Of a DNA stretch of 14,217 bases, positions 6,200-14,217 are shown piece by piece. Each line of letters begins with the position of its first letter. Position 1 is the stretch's first letter. Made by a program: the position numbers and the translations under genes. The DNA lies in NCBI GenBank assembly GCA_900540005.1, contig UQEM01000054.1:1-14217 (forward strand). The letters run 5' to 3'. The notes below the pieces were generated by a model, which was given only the letters and a program-made list of their open reading frames with translations, did not search any database and was not told the DNA's origin. The stretch is from an uncultured Ruminococcus sp. (lineage in GTDB: Bacteria; Bacillota; Clostridia; Oscillospirales; Ruminococcaceae).

Positions 6200-8575
6200 A
6201 TGGCTGCGTCAAACCCTTCAAATTCTATGAGATTCAGGACGAAAATCGTGATGACCTCGGTATTTTTTGTCCTTTTTGCTGTTGTTGCCGGAAACTTTTT
6301 CAAGATATCCGTTGTGGAAAATGAAAAGTATCAGGAAATGGCTAACGACCAGCATTTTGGTTCAATAACGCTTTCCGCACACAGAGGTTCTATCTACGAC
6401 GCGAAAGGAAGTACCCTCGCAAAGAGTGCCTCGGTGTACAAGGTTTTCCTTGACCCCAAGCAGTTCCGCGACGATATGGATACCCTGCAAAAGTCGATAG
6501 ACAAGAGAAATTCCGAAAAGGCTGCCGGAACTTATACTCCCAAGTACGACAAGGAGGGCAATGAGCTTGATGTTCTGCCCGAGTCACTCGACGCATTCAG
6601 ATCCGAGACTGTTACTTTCCTTGCGCTCAAACTTGGCATTTCTGAGGAAAAGGTCAAGACGGCAATGGAGGAAAACACCCAGTACAGCGTTTTGCAGGAT
6701 CAGGTTGAGAAGCCCGTTGCGGATGAAGTTCTTGACTATTTCAACAATGTCGGATTCATTTCTCTTAATGTTGAGGAGGATACAAAGAGATACTATCCCC
6801 AGAACGATCTTGCGGCGTCAGTTATCGGCTTTACCGTTGGTGACGGCAGCGGAGCTTACGGCGTTGAGGCTTACTATGATGAATACCTTTCGGGTCATGA
6901 CGGCAAAACCATTTCAGCCAAGGATTCAAACGGCAACGAGCTTCCGTACAGGTATTCCAAGACCTATGCTCCGCAGGACGGCGGCGATGTTTACCTAACG
7001 ATAGACATGAATATCCAGTATTATCTGGAGAAACACCTTCAGGAGATGAACAAAAAGTTCGGCGTAAAGAACCGCTCATGCGCAATTCTCATGAATGCCA
7101 AGACGGGAGCGATTTACGGCATGGCAACGGCTCCGACATTCGACCTCAACCAGCCTTATGAGATTTCGGACGAGACCATAAAGGCACAGCTTGCGGCTCT
7201 CACCGATGAGGATGAGAAAACACAGCTCACATCTGAGGAGCGCGAGAAACAGTGGAAAAACAAGTGCATTACCGAGATCTACGAGCCGGGTTCGGTATTT
7301 AAGGTCGTTACGAGCGCTTCGGCGATCGAGGAAAACCTTATCGACCTCAAAAATGATTCTTTCTTCTGCTCTGGTCAGGTCACACTTGAGGGAGCATATT
7401 ACCCTATCAAGTGCCACAACACCAACGGTCACGGTGCGCAGACATTTCAGGAGGCTCTCACCCATTCGTGCAACCCTGCGTTCATGGAGATCGGTGCGAG
7501 ACTCGGCATTGACAAGTTCTGCTATTACTTTGACGCTTTCGGACTCGCTGAAAAGACTGGGATCGATCTCCCCGCTGAAAGCTCGGGTATCGGTTTCCAG
7601 CCAGATAAAATGACTAATGTTGACCTTGCGGTTTCGTCATTCGGACAGGGCGAAACAATAACGCCTATAGAAATGATAACTTCATACTGTGCAACTATCA
7701 ACGGCGGATACCTTCTCAAGCCTTACGTTGTTGACAAGGTCGTTGACGAGGACGGAAACGTTATCTTAAAGAACGAGAGGACTGTTAAGCGTCAGGTGGT
7801 TTCCGAGGAGACATCAGAGACCATGAGGACTGCGCTCAAAAACGTTGTTACCGATAACGGCGGCGGAAACGTAACTATCAAGGGTTACTCTATCGGCGGC
7901 AAGTCGGGCACTTCACAGCGACTCAGCGTTACCGAAAAGGGTCAAACTGCTAACGGCAAGGAGGAGGACGCAGACGAACAGGAGTACGGTGCGTCTTACG
8001 TTTGCTTTACGCCTGCCGAAGATCCGGAGATAATACTTCTTGTTCTTGCTGATATGCCCGATAAGAGCATAGCTTATTACGGAAGTCAGGTTGCAGTTCC
8101 TACTGCACGAGATATTCTCACAGATGTTCTCCCGTATCTCGGGATCAGCCCCGAATACAGCGATGATGAGCTTGAAAATCTTGATGTGAAGATACCGATC
8201 CTTGAAGGCTCGATAGACGAGGCAAAGGCTACTCTTGACGGACTCGGCATGACCTACGAGGTTATCGGCAGCGGTATTGAGGTAGTTGCTCAGTCACCTG
8301 TAACAGGAACTTCCGTTGCAAAGGGCGGCTGTGTGTATCTTTACACTGAAGCAGGCAATACTGCTGAATATACAACAGTTCCCAATCTGCAGTATCTTTC
8401 ACCGGAAACTGCCAACGAAACACTTACTTACAACGAGCTGAATTACGTCACGAGAGGAGCTTCGGCTACACGAAGTGACGCTATAGTAAATTCACAGTCC
8501 ATACAACCCGGCACGCAGGTTCCGAAGGGAACGTGCATAGAGCTTGAACTTATAGTAAACGAGGACAGCGACTAA
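6200..8575 (+). CDS. ftsI: Class B penicillin-binding protein with PASTA domains (PBP2B/SpoVD type)
   Basis: A 791-residue D,D-transpeptidase that cross-links septal peptidoglycan, the partner of FtsW/SpoVE. Order: short cytoplasmic tail; transmembrane helix about 15-36; PBP dimerisation domain about 57-240 (HRGSIYDAKG at 61-70); transpeptidase domain about 265-645. The catalytic motifs are complete: SVFK with Ser365 and Lys368, SCN at 423-425, and KSGT at 568-571. Two PASTA domains follow at about 661-717 and 726-787. Residues about 90-135 and 320-352 look like charged insertions. The ATG at 6200 has AGGAGAGGG (6189-6197) just upstream; the frame is open back to 6071, but that stretch is the terminator and hairpin region and is not protein-like. 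PASTA repeats are found in both the vegetative (PbpB) and sporulation (SpoVD) paralogues. As the only PBP here it probably does vegetative division, but this cannot be settled from sequence alone. Confidence 0.93.
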   Translation: MAASNPSNSMRFRTKIVMTSVFFVLFAVVAGNFFKISVVENEKYQEMANDQHFGSITLSAHRGSIYDAKGSTLAKSASVYKVFLDPKQFRDDMDTLQKSIDKRNSEKAAGTYTPKYDKEGNELDVLPESLDAFRSETVTFLALKLGISEEKVKTAMEENTQYSVLQDQVEKPVADEVLDYFNNVGFISLNVEEDTKRYYPQNDLAASVIGFTVGDGSGAYGVEAYYDEYLSGHDGKTISAKDSNGNELPYRYSKTYAPQDGGDVYLTIDMNIQYYLEKHLQEMNKKFGVKNRSCAILMNAKTGAIYGMATAPTFDLNQPYEISDETIKAQLAALTDEDEKTQLTSEEREKQWKNKCITEIYEPGSVFKVVTSASAIEENLIDLKNDSFFCSGQVTLEGAYYPIKCHNTNGHGAQTFQEALTHSCNPAFMEIGARLGIDKFCYYFDAFGLAEKTGIDLPAESSGIGFQPDKMTNVDLAVSSFGQGETITPIEMITSYCATINGGYLLKPYVVDKVVDEDGNVILKNERTVKRQVVSEETSETMRTALKNVVTDNGGGNVTIKGYSIGGKSGTSQRLSVTEKGQTANGKEEDADEQEYGASYVCFTPAEDPEIILLVLADMPDKSIAYYGSQVAVPTARDILTDVLPYLGISPEYSDDELENLDVKIPILEGSIDEAKATLDGLGMTYEVIGSGIEVVAQSPVTGTSVAKGGCVYLYTEAGNTAEYTTVPNLQYLSPETANETLTYNELNYVTRGASATRSDAIVNSQSIQPGTQVPKGTCIELELIVNEDSD

Positions 8576-8620
8576 GGCTTTAAAAACCTTTCTTGCAAAC
8601 AGAGACAGGAGGCAGAGAAA

Positions 8621-10057
8621 ATGAAATTATGCGAACTTCTTGAAAACAAGGCTGTAACTTCAATAGGAGATGCCGAAATAAGCGGAGTTACCGATGATAC
8701 GCGAAAAGTCGGAGAGGGAAGTCTCTTTGTGTGCGTAAAGGGCGGAAGATTTGACGGACATTCTGCGGCGGCTGAAATGCTCGAAAAAGGCGCGGCTGCG
8801 GTAGTTTGCGACCACGATCTCGGACTCGGTGAGAAACAGATCATAGTGGACAATACACGCAGATCTTACGGCGAACTCTGCGCAGCGTGGTTCGGACACC
8901 CCGAAAAAAAGCTGAAAATGATCGGCGTTACGGGCACGAACGGCAAGACTACCATCACCAATATAATCAAGCATATCCTTATGAAAAACGGTCATAAAAC
9001 GGGTCTTGTCGGAACTATACAGAACGAGATCGGCGGTGAAGTTCTGCACACAGACAACACAACGCCGATGACGCATGATTTCATGGAACTCCTTGCAAAA
9101 ATGGTCGAGGCAGACTGCGAGTATGTGGTCATGGAGGTTTCTTCTTTCGGGCTTGTGCAGAACCGAATAGGCTCATCCCATTTTGAAGTCGCTGCATTCA
9201 CAAATCTCACTCAGGATCACCTCGATTACCATAAGGACATGGAGGACTACTATCAGGCAAAGAAGCTTCTTTTCGGCAAGTGCGATACTGCACTGATAAA
9301 CATTGACGATGATTACGGCAAACGTCTTTTTGACGAAACTGAGTGCCGCAAGCTTAGTTTCAGCATAAAGCAGAATTCCGACTATTACGCGGACGGTATT
9401 AAGCTGAAAGCGGCAGGTTCGAGCTTCTGGTTCTGCAAGGGGGAGAAATCCCACCTTGTCAGGATAATGATACCGGGACTTTTCAACGTCTCGAATGTTA
9501 CCTGCGCGATTGCGGTATGCATGGAGCTTGGCATCTCGCTTGACGATATTATCAGTGCTGTGGAGGAATCCCCCGGCGTAAAGGGCAGATGTGAGATAAT
9601 TCCCACGGGCAGGGATTTTACCGTTATATGTGACTATGCTCACACTCCTGACGCTATCGAAAACGTGTTGAAAAGTGTCAGGGAATACACTGAAAACAGG
9701 CTCATTTGTCTCTTTGGCTGCGGCGGAAACCGCGACAGTGCAAAGCGTCCGAAAATGGCTGCGGCTGCGGCAAAGTATGCCGATAAGCTCATTGTTACCT
9801 CGGATAATCCTCGAAATGAAGATCCGGAGGCGATAATCAGGGATATTCTGGTCGGGCTCGAAAATACTTCGGCTGACTATGACGTTGTTACCGACAGGCG
9901 CGAGGCGATTTACCACGCCTTGAAAATTGCACAGAAAGGTGATATAATAGTTCTTGCCGGCAAGGGACATGAAGATTATCAGATACTTGCAGGCGGCGAG
10001 CACATTCACTTTGACGAGCGTGAGATCGTAGCGCAGGGTCTTGCCCTGCTTGACTAA
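8621..10057 (+). CDS. murE: UDP-MurNAc-tripeptide synthetase MurE, meso-DAP type
   Basis: A 478-residue cytoplasmic ATP-dependent ligase that adds the third stem-peptide residue to UDP-MurNAc-L-Ala-D-Glu. The N-terminal UDP-binding domain is about 1-95 (SGVTDDTRKV at 21-30), the central ATPase domain has the P-loop GVTGTNGKTT (102-111), and the C-terminal domain carries HTPDAIENVL (341-350). The specificity motif is DNPRNEDP (395-402); DNPR marks meso-diaminopimelate-adding enzymes, as opposed to lysine-adding ones, so the wall is predicted to be DAP-type. GKGHEDYQ (447-454) is also conserved. The block MEVSSFGL (171-178) has Phe where many MurE proteins have His. The start is secure: AGGAGG (8607-8612) lies 8 nt before the ATG. 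It follows the PBP gene by 45 bp, and mraY follows 23 bp after its stop, so all are probably in one transcript. Confidence 0.96.
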   Translation: MKLCELLENKAVTSIGDAEISGVTDDTRKVGEGSLFVCVKGGRFDGHSAAAEMLEKGAAAVVCDHDLGLGEKQIIVDNTRRSYGELCAAWFGHPEKKLKMIGVTGTNGKTTITNIIKHILMKNGHKTGLVGTIQNEIGGEVLHTDNTTPMTHDFMELLAKMVEADCEYVVMEVSSFGLVQNRIGSSHFEVAAFTNLTQDHLDYHKDMEDYYQAKKLLFGKCDTALINIDDDYGKRLFDETECRKLSFSIKQNSDYYADGIKLKAAGSSFWFCKGEKSHLVRIMIPGLFNVSNVTCAIAVCMELGISLDDIISAVEESPGVKGRCEIIPTGRDFTVICDYAHTPDAIENVLKSVREYTENRLICLFGCGGNRDSAKRPKMAAAAAKYADKLIVTSDNPRNEDPEAIIRDILVGLENTSADYDVVTDRREAIYHALKIAQKGDIIVLAGKGHEDYQILAGGEHIHFDEREIVAQGLALLD

Positions 10058-10080
10058 AAATCGGGAGTTGTTGGAATAAA

Positions 10081-11118
10081 ATGTCTTTTTGGGTAATAAA
10101 TTTACTTACGGCGCTTGCGTCATTCGCTATTGCAGGTCTTTCAGGGATCTTTTTGGTACCGTTTCTGCATAAGATCAAATTCGGTCAGCCGATAAAAACC
10201 AAGGACGGCCCTCAGTGGCACGCAAAAAAGCAGGGAACGCCGACAATGGGCGGTTTCATGTTCATCATTTCGACCATTATCACCTCGATAGGCGGTTACT
10301 GGATATACAGGCTTAATTCGGGTATAGACGTGACAGACAGCGAAAGCTTTCACCCGTTTTACCGTATGCTTAGCTGTGTGGTATTTGCGGCGCTGTTCGG
10401 ACTCATAGGCTTTATAGATGACTACACAAAGGTTGCACGAAAGGATAACGACGGACTTTCACCGATGCAGAAAATCGCCCTACAGCTTGTTTTCTCGGTG
10501 GTATTTCTTTTTGCGATCTATAAATTCGGTGACGGCTCGACCAGAATCGACCTTGGTTTCTGGACTTCGCCCTCGCTCGGAATATTCTACTATATTCTTA
10601 TGATACCCGTAATAATTTACCTTACCAATGCGGTAAACCTCACAGACGGCGTTGACGGACTGTGCGGTTCGGTAACTTTTGCGGCGATGCTGATATTTAC
10701 GGTCTGCTGCTCGATACTCAAAGAGTACGAGATGACCTACTTCACCATGGCTCTTGCAGGAGGCTGTCTTGGCTTCCTTCTCTGGAACCTCAATCCCGCG
10801 AAGTGTTTTATGGGTGACACAGGTTCGATGTTTCTGGGAGCTTCCGTGACGGGAGTTTCCCTCATTCTCCACAAGCACCTTCTAATGCTCCTCGTTGCGA
10901 TGGTCTACATCATAGAGGCGCTCTCGGTTGTGATTCAGGTAAGCTACTTCAAGTACACAAAGAAGAAAACAGGCGAGGGCAAGCGTATCTTCAAGATGAC
11001 TCCTATTCATCACCATTTCGAGATGAGCGGATTCAGCGAGTACAAGATAGTCATTACATTTTCGATAACGGGCATTATTTTCGGCATACTGGGAATACTT
11101 ACATTGCTGGCATTTTAA
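10081..11118 (+). CDS. mraY: Phospho-MurNAc-pentapeptide transferase MraY
   Basis: A 345-residue polytopic membrane enzyme that moves phospho-MurNAc-pentapeptide from UDP to undecaprenyl phosphate, making lipid I on the inner face of the membrane. The hydrophobic pattern fits about ten transmembrane helices. Family motifs appear in order: GTPTMGG (52-58), the aspartate pair in GFIDDYTKV (110-118; Asp113 and Asp114), NAVNLTDGVDGL (183-194), FMGDTGSMFLG (243-253; Asp246) and the histidine motif PIHHHFE (308-314). Full length. The ribosome-binding site is weak: GGGAG at 10063-10067 is 13 nt away and TTGGA at 10071-10075 is close, so expression may lean on coupling with murE. murD, which often follows mraY, is not present; ftsW comes next. 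Confidence 0.97.
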   Translation: MSFWVINLLTALASFAIAGLSGIFLVPFLHKIKFGQPIKTKDGPQWHAKKQGTPTMGGFMFIISTIITSIGGYWIYRLNSGIDVTDSESFHPFYRMLSCVVFAALFGLIGFIDDYTKVARKDNDGLSPMQKIALQLVFSVVFLFAIYKFGDGSTRIDLGFWTSPSLGIFYYILMIPVIIYLTNAVNLTDGVDGLCGSVTFAAMLIFTVCCSILKEYEMTYFTMALAGGCLGFLLWNLNPAKCFMGDTGSMFLGASVTGVSLILHKHLLMLLVAMVYIIEALSVVIQVSYFKYTKKKTGEGKRIFKMTPIHHHFEMSGFSEYKIVITFSITGIIFGILGILTLLAF

Positions 11119-11154
11119 GCTGCACAGTCTGTACACTCATAGAGGGAGGGAAAT

Positions 11155-12447
11155 ATGGCTTCGGCTAAAAAATCAAAAAAAAGCTCCGGAGTATCCTTTG
11201 GCAAGGCTTTCTTCGGCGACAGCAGAAAGGGAGACCTCAGTCTTTCATTTTTCGCTTATGTGATGATACTTCTCGTTGTCGGTATCGTAATGATGTCCTC
11301 CGCAAGCTATGCGTGGGCTTACAGCGAGCATGGCGGCGACGGTCTTTTCTATGCCAAGAATCAGTTGAAAAACGCGGCTATAGGTTTTGCCGCAATGATC
11401 TTCTTCATGAAAATGGATTACCACAACTTCAAGACGCTCAAACTGCCGATACTGAAAAAATTCAATATTGCAGGACTTCTCTATGTTGCAGGACTTTTAC
11501 TGCTCATACTTGCGCTTGCTATCGGTAACGATGAGGGCGGTTCTATGGGAGCGAAAAGATGGCTCACTATCGGCCCGATAAACTTTCAGCCGTCTGAGGT
11601 CGCAAAGCTTTCTCTTATTATTTACTTTGCCTACAGCATGGAGCGCGACGGCAAGAAAATGAACAAGTTTTCCGTCGGAATCATGAAATATGTGGTGCTT
11701 ATGGGGATCTACCTTGTTCTGCTTTTGAAAGAGCCGCATATCTCGGGCTGTATCCTCCTCGGCAGCATTGGTATTGCAATGATACTCTGCGGCGGCGCTA
11801 ACAGACGTCAGTTCCTGTTGCTTGGAACTACGGGTATCGCGGGAGCTGCTGCATACCTCAGATATCAGGCAGGCATTGCAGGAAGTTACGTTGCAACGCG
11901 ACTCAAATCGTGGAGAAATCCCTTTGAGGATATCCTCGGCGATACATGGCAGACAGCTAACTCTATCATAGCTATCGGTTCCGGCGGACTTTTTGGTCTC
12001 GGACTCGGAAATTCGCGTCAGAAGTACCTCTATCTTCCCGAAACGAAGAACGACTTCGTTTTCCCTATCGTCTGTGAGGAGCTCGGCTTTGTCGGTGCTC
12101 TTGCAATAATAATAGTGTTCTTTCTGCTTGTTGTCGAGGGATTTTCGATAGCAGTACGCTGCAAGGACAGATTTGGCTCGCTGATAGCAGTCGGTATCAC
12201 CACGCAGATAGGAATTCAGACTGTGGTGAACCTTGCCGTTGTAAGTAATCTTATCCCTAATACCGGAATAAGCCTGCCGTTTTTCAGCTACGGCGGAACA
12301 GCGCTTATCATGCAGCTTGCGGAAATGGGGATCATGCTGAATATCTCACAGCAGAGATACTATCCCGATGAGCAGCAGCCTGTCCAAAAGAAGAAAGGGC
12401 GGCTGAGACGGGCGGATACATCTCAGACAGAATTGAAGAACGCGTAA
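11155..12447 (+). CDS. ftsW: SEDS peptidoglycan glycosyltransferase FtsW/SpoVE
   Basis: A 430-residue polytopic membrane protein of the SEDS family, which polymerises lipid II into glycan strands together with a class B PBP. A basic N-terminal tail (1-28) precedes about ten transmembrane segments. Conserved blocks: GAKRWLTIGPINFQPSEVAK (132-151), PETKNDFVFPIVCEELGF (295-312), which includes Asp300 at the position of the catalytically essential aspartate, and NTGISLPFFSYGGTAL (369-384). The C-terminus is basic and hydrophilic. The ATG at 11155 has GAGGGAGGG just upstream. FtsW, SpoVE and RodA are close relatives; position between mraY and murG in the dcw cluster favours FtsW/SpoVE over RodA. 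Vegetative and sporulation roles cannot be separated by sequence alone. Confidence 0.94.
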   Translation: MASAKKSKKSSGVSFGKAFFGDSRKGDLSLSFFAYVMILLVVGIVMMSSASYAWAYSEHGGDGLFYAKNQLKNAAIGFAAMIFFMKMDYHNFKTLKLPILKKFNIAGLLYVAGLLLLILALAIGNDEGGSMGAKRWLTIGPINFQPSEVAKLSLIIYFAYSMERDGKKMNKFSVGIMKYVVLMGIYLVLLLKEPHISGCILLGSIGIAMILCGGANRRQFLLLGTTGIAGAAAYLRYQAGIAGSYVATRLKSWRNPFEDILGDTWQTANSIIAIGSGGLFGLGLGNSRQKYLYLPETKNDFVFPIVCEELGFVGALAIIIVFFLLVVEGFSIAVRCKDRFGSLIAVGITTQIGIQTVVNLAVVSNLIPNTGISLPFFSYGGTALIMQLAEMGIMLNISQQRYYPDEQQPVQKKKGRLRRADTSQTELKNA

Positions 12448-12462
12448 AGGAGCAGTCATTAT

Positions 12463-13596
12463 ATGAGAGTTCTAATCGCTTGCGGAGGCACGGGCGGACA
12501 CATTAACCCCGGTCTCGCTATAGCAGACATCATAAAAAGCAAATACCCCGACACGGAGTTTCTCTTTGCAGGAACTCCGAAAGGCATGGAGGCAAAGCTT
12601 GTTCCGGCGGCAGGCTATCGTTTCGAGACGATAAAGGTCGCAGGCTTTCAGCGCAGGATATCGCTTGAAAACATCGGACGAAACGCGAAAGCCGTGGCTT
12701 ACCTTATAACTTCGGGCAGACGCGCAAAGCAGATAATCGAGGGATTCAAACCTGATATAGCTATCGGAACGGGCGGCTATGCGTCAGGCCCTGTGATACG
12801 CAAGGCTGCGAGAATGGGGATACCGACCGCGATACATGAGCAGAACGCTTATCCGGGCGTTACAAACAAGCTCCTTTCAAAAGAGGTCGATCATGTAATG
12901 CTCACGGTAAAGGAAGCCCTGAATTTCATGGACGGCAGCAAATTCGAGCACACCGTCACCGGTCTGCCTGTAAGGAGCAATATCAAAAACAGCATAAGCC
13001 GCGCGGAAGCGAGAAAAAAACTCGGATTCAACGACGACTTTACGATACTTTCGTTCGGCGGAAGTCTCGGCGCAGGCTGTATCAATGAGACCATGACCGA
13101 GGCAATAAAGTGGCACGTCGGCAAGGACCTCGCAATAAATCATATTCACGGCTACGGCGGAATGGGCAAGGATACTTTTCCGCAGGCAATGAAAGCGGCA
13201 GGGATTCCGCTCAAGAGCAATAATCTGCGCATTACCGAGTACATAAATGACATGGACGTATGTCTCGCGGCGGCTGACCTTGTTATCTGCCGTTCGGGAG
13301 CATCAACTCTTGCGGAACTTGAGGCGGCAGGCAGGGCTTCTATCCTGATACCCTCGCCGATAGTTGCAGGAAATCACCAGTATCACAACGCAATGGTTCT
13401 CGGCAAGGCAGGAGCGGCTGTTGTTGTTGAACAGAAGGACGCTTCTCCAAAGAGGATAATCTCGGAGATCGAGAAACTCTACAATTCACCCGACACGGTT
13501 GCGGTGATGTCGCAAAGCGCGGCAAAGCTTCACCTGAGCGATACGAACGAGCGCATACTTGCGGTCATTGACAAGCTTATCGCAAAGAAAAAGTAA
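12463..13596 (+). CDS. murG: UDP-GlcNAc:lipid I N-acetylglucosaminyltransferase MurG
   Basis: A 377-residue GT-B glycosyltransferase bound to the inner membrane face; it adds GlcNAc to lipid I to form lipid II. The N-terminal Rossmann domain (about 1-165) carries the glycine-rich loop GGTGGHINPGLA (8-19), GTGGYASGP (102-110) and HEQNAYPGVTNK (125-136). The C-terminal UDP-GlcNAc-binding domain has SFGGSLGAGCIN (197-208), CRSGASTLAELEAAGR (276-291) and GNHQYHNA (303-310). Length is typical. The ATG at 12463 follows AAAGGAG (12446-12452), which overlaps the ftsW stop, so translation is probably coupled. murA begins 59 bp further on. Confidence 0.97.
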   Translation: MRVLIACGGTGGHINPGLAIADIIKSKYPDTEFLFAGTPKGMEAKLVPAAGYRFETIKVAGFQRRISLENIGRNAKAVAYLITSGRRAKQIIEGFKPDIAIGTGGYASGPVIRKAARMGIPTAIHEQNAYPGVTNKLLSKEVDHVMLTVKEALNFMDGSKFEHTVTGLPVRSNIKNSISRAEARKKLGFNDDFTILSFGGSLGAGCINETMTEAIKWHVGKDLAINHIHGYGGMGKDTFPQAMKAAGIPLKSNNLRITEYINDMDVCLAAADLVICRSGASTLAELEAAGRASILIPSPIVAGNHQYHNAMVLGKAGAAVVVEQKDASPKRIISEIEKLYNSPDTVAVMSQSAAKLHLSDTNERILAVIDKLIAKKK

Positions 13597-13655
13597 ATAA
13601 ATCACAAAAAACCGCCTGACGGCATAGTATACACAAAAAGCTGTGAGGTGGTATA

Positions 13656-14188
13656 ATGCAGAAATTGATCGTAAAGGGCGGAAAACGTCTCCGCGGGGAG
13701 CTTTCCGTTCAGGGCAGCAAGAACAGCGCTTTGCCGATAATGGCGGCTTCACTTATGTGCCGCGGAGAATGCAGGCTGAGAAACTGCCCGAAACTGACAG
13801 ACATATATGCCGCATCGAGGATACTCAACTGCGTAGGGTGCAGATGTACATTTTCGGACGGCTGTGCTGTGATAGACTCGCGAAACATCGACAGAACCGA
13901 GATCCCCGAGGAACTTATGCGTGAAATGCGCTCCTCGATAATATTTATGGGCGCAATGCTCGGAACAGCAGGAGAGTGTGCGGTAAGTATTCCCGGAGGC
14001 TGCGAACTTGGGCCGCGTCCCATAGATATGCACCTTGCCGCAATGAGGCGCATGGGCGTGGACATAAACGAGAGCGCAGGCAGGATAATCTGCCGTATTC
14101 CGCAGAAAAAGGCTCACGGGGCGAAAATTTCGCTTGCATTCCCGTCAGTCGGCGCTACAGAGAATATTATTCTCTGTGCAGTTACTGC
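13656..14188 (+). CDS. murA: UDP-GlcNAc 1-carboxyvinyltransferase MurA, 3'-truncated by contig end
   Basis: First 177 codons of about 420; the frame stays open into the adapter, so bases after 14188 are not genomic. MurA moves the enolpyruvyl group of phosphoenolpyruvate onto UDP-GlcNAc, the first committed step of peptidoglycan synthesis, and is the fosfomycin target. VQGSKNSALP (18-27) carries the conserved Lys22-Asn23 pair; MREMRSSIIFMGAMLG (88-103) matches the substrate-binding region; PGGCELGPRPIDMHL (113-127) holds Cys116, the active-site cysteine that fosfomycin modifies. The fragment is unusually cysteine-rich: 11 Cys (35, 39, 44, 59, 62, 64, 70, 108, 116, 146, 174). The ATG has GAGGTG (13645-13650) 5 nt upstream. 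Firmicutes often have two MurA paralogues; which one this is cannot be told from the fragment. Confidence 0.93.
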
Positions 14189-14217
14189 CTGTCTCTTATA
14201 CACATCTCCGAGCCCAC
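14189..14217 (+). other. Sequencing adapter remnant (Tn5 mosaic end / Nextera read-2)
   Basis: CTGTCTCTTATACACATCT (14189-14207) is the reverse complement of the Tn5 mosaic end, followed by CCGAGCCCAC, the start of the reverse-complemented Nextera read-2 adapter. It adds false residues to the open murA frame and hides the real contig end. Confidence 0.97.

Noticed and set aside
8576..8620. AAGG/CCTT hairpin between the PBP gene and murE as a terminator
   Set aside because: The stem is only 4 bp and AT-rich, and murE is clearly part of the same operon.

Overview
This window is a metagenomic-style contig from a low-to-mid GC Gram-positive anaerobe, most likely a Ruminococcus-like member of the Oscillospiraceae (Clostridia). 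The reasons are a Firmicutes-type division and cell wall (dcw) order, a PASTA-tailed class B penicillin-binding protein, two class B sortases, and a MurE with the meso-diaminopimelate signature. All genes lie on the + strand. Both ends carry Nextera/Tn5 adapter sequence (1-24 and 14189-14217), so the first and last genes are cut by the assembly and their apparent terminal residues are artefacts.

Region 1 (25-3527) encodes three exported or membrane-anchored proteins in tight series: two paralogous class B sortases, the first missing its N-terminus, and a secreted SpoIID/LytB-type protein. The SpoIID domain is in circularly permuted order: the normally C-terminal GHGVGMSQ...HYYPGT segment comes before the normally N-terminal catalytic-Glu/EALKAQA segment. 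This is the most unusual feature in the window.

Region 2 (3528-3928) is a roughly 400-bp gap. It holds a 16-bp inverted repeat that probably terminates the sortase/SpoIID unit, a perfect 18-bp palindrome, a good extended -10 SigA-type promoter, and an excess of RGGTGR direct repeats, three of them just downstream of the -10, as expected for MraZ autoregulation.

Region 3 (3929-14188) is the dcw cluster: mraZ, rsmH, ftsL, a 366-bp structured gap, the PBP (ftsI/spoVD class), murE, mraY, ftsW/spoVE, murG and the start of murA. Together these genes make lipid-linked peptidoglycan precursor (MurA, MurE, MraY, MurG) and polymerise and cross-link it at the septum (FtsW, PBP, FtsL); MraZ and RsmH are the usual regulatory and housekeeping lead genes. 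murD and murF are absent from their common positions. The ftsL-PBP gap contains several strong hairpins, including a terminator and an overlapping set that could switch pairing, which suggests that expression of the genes from the PBP onward is controlled separately.
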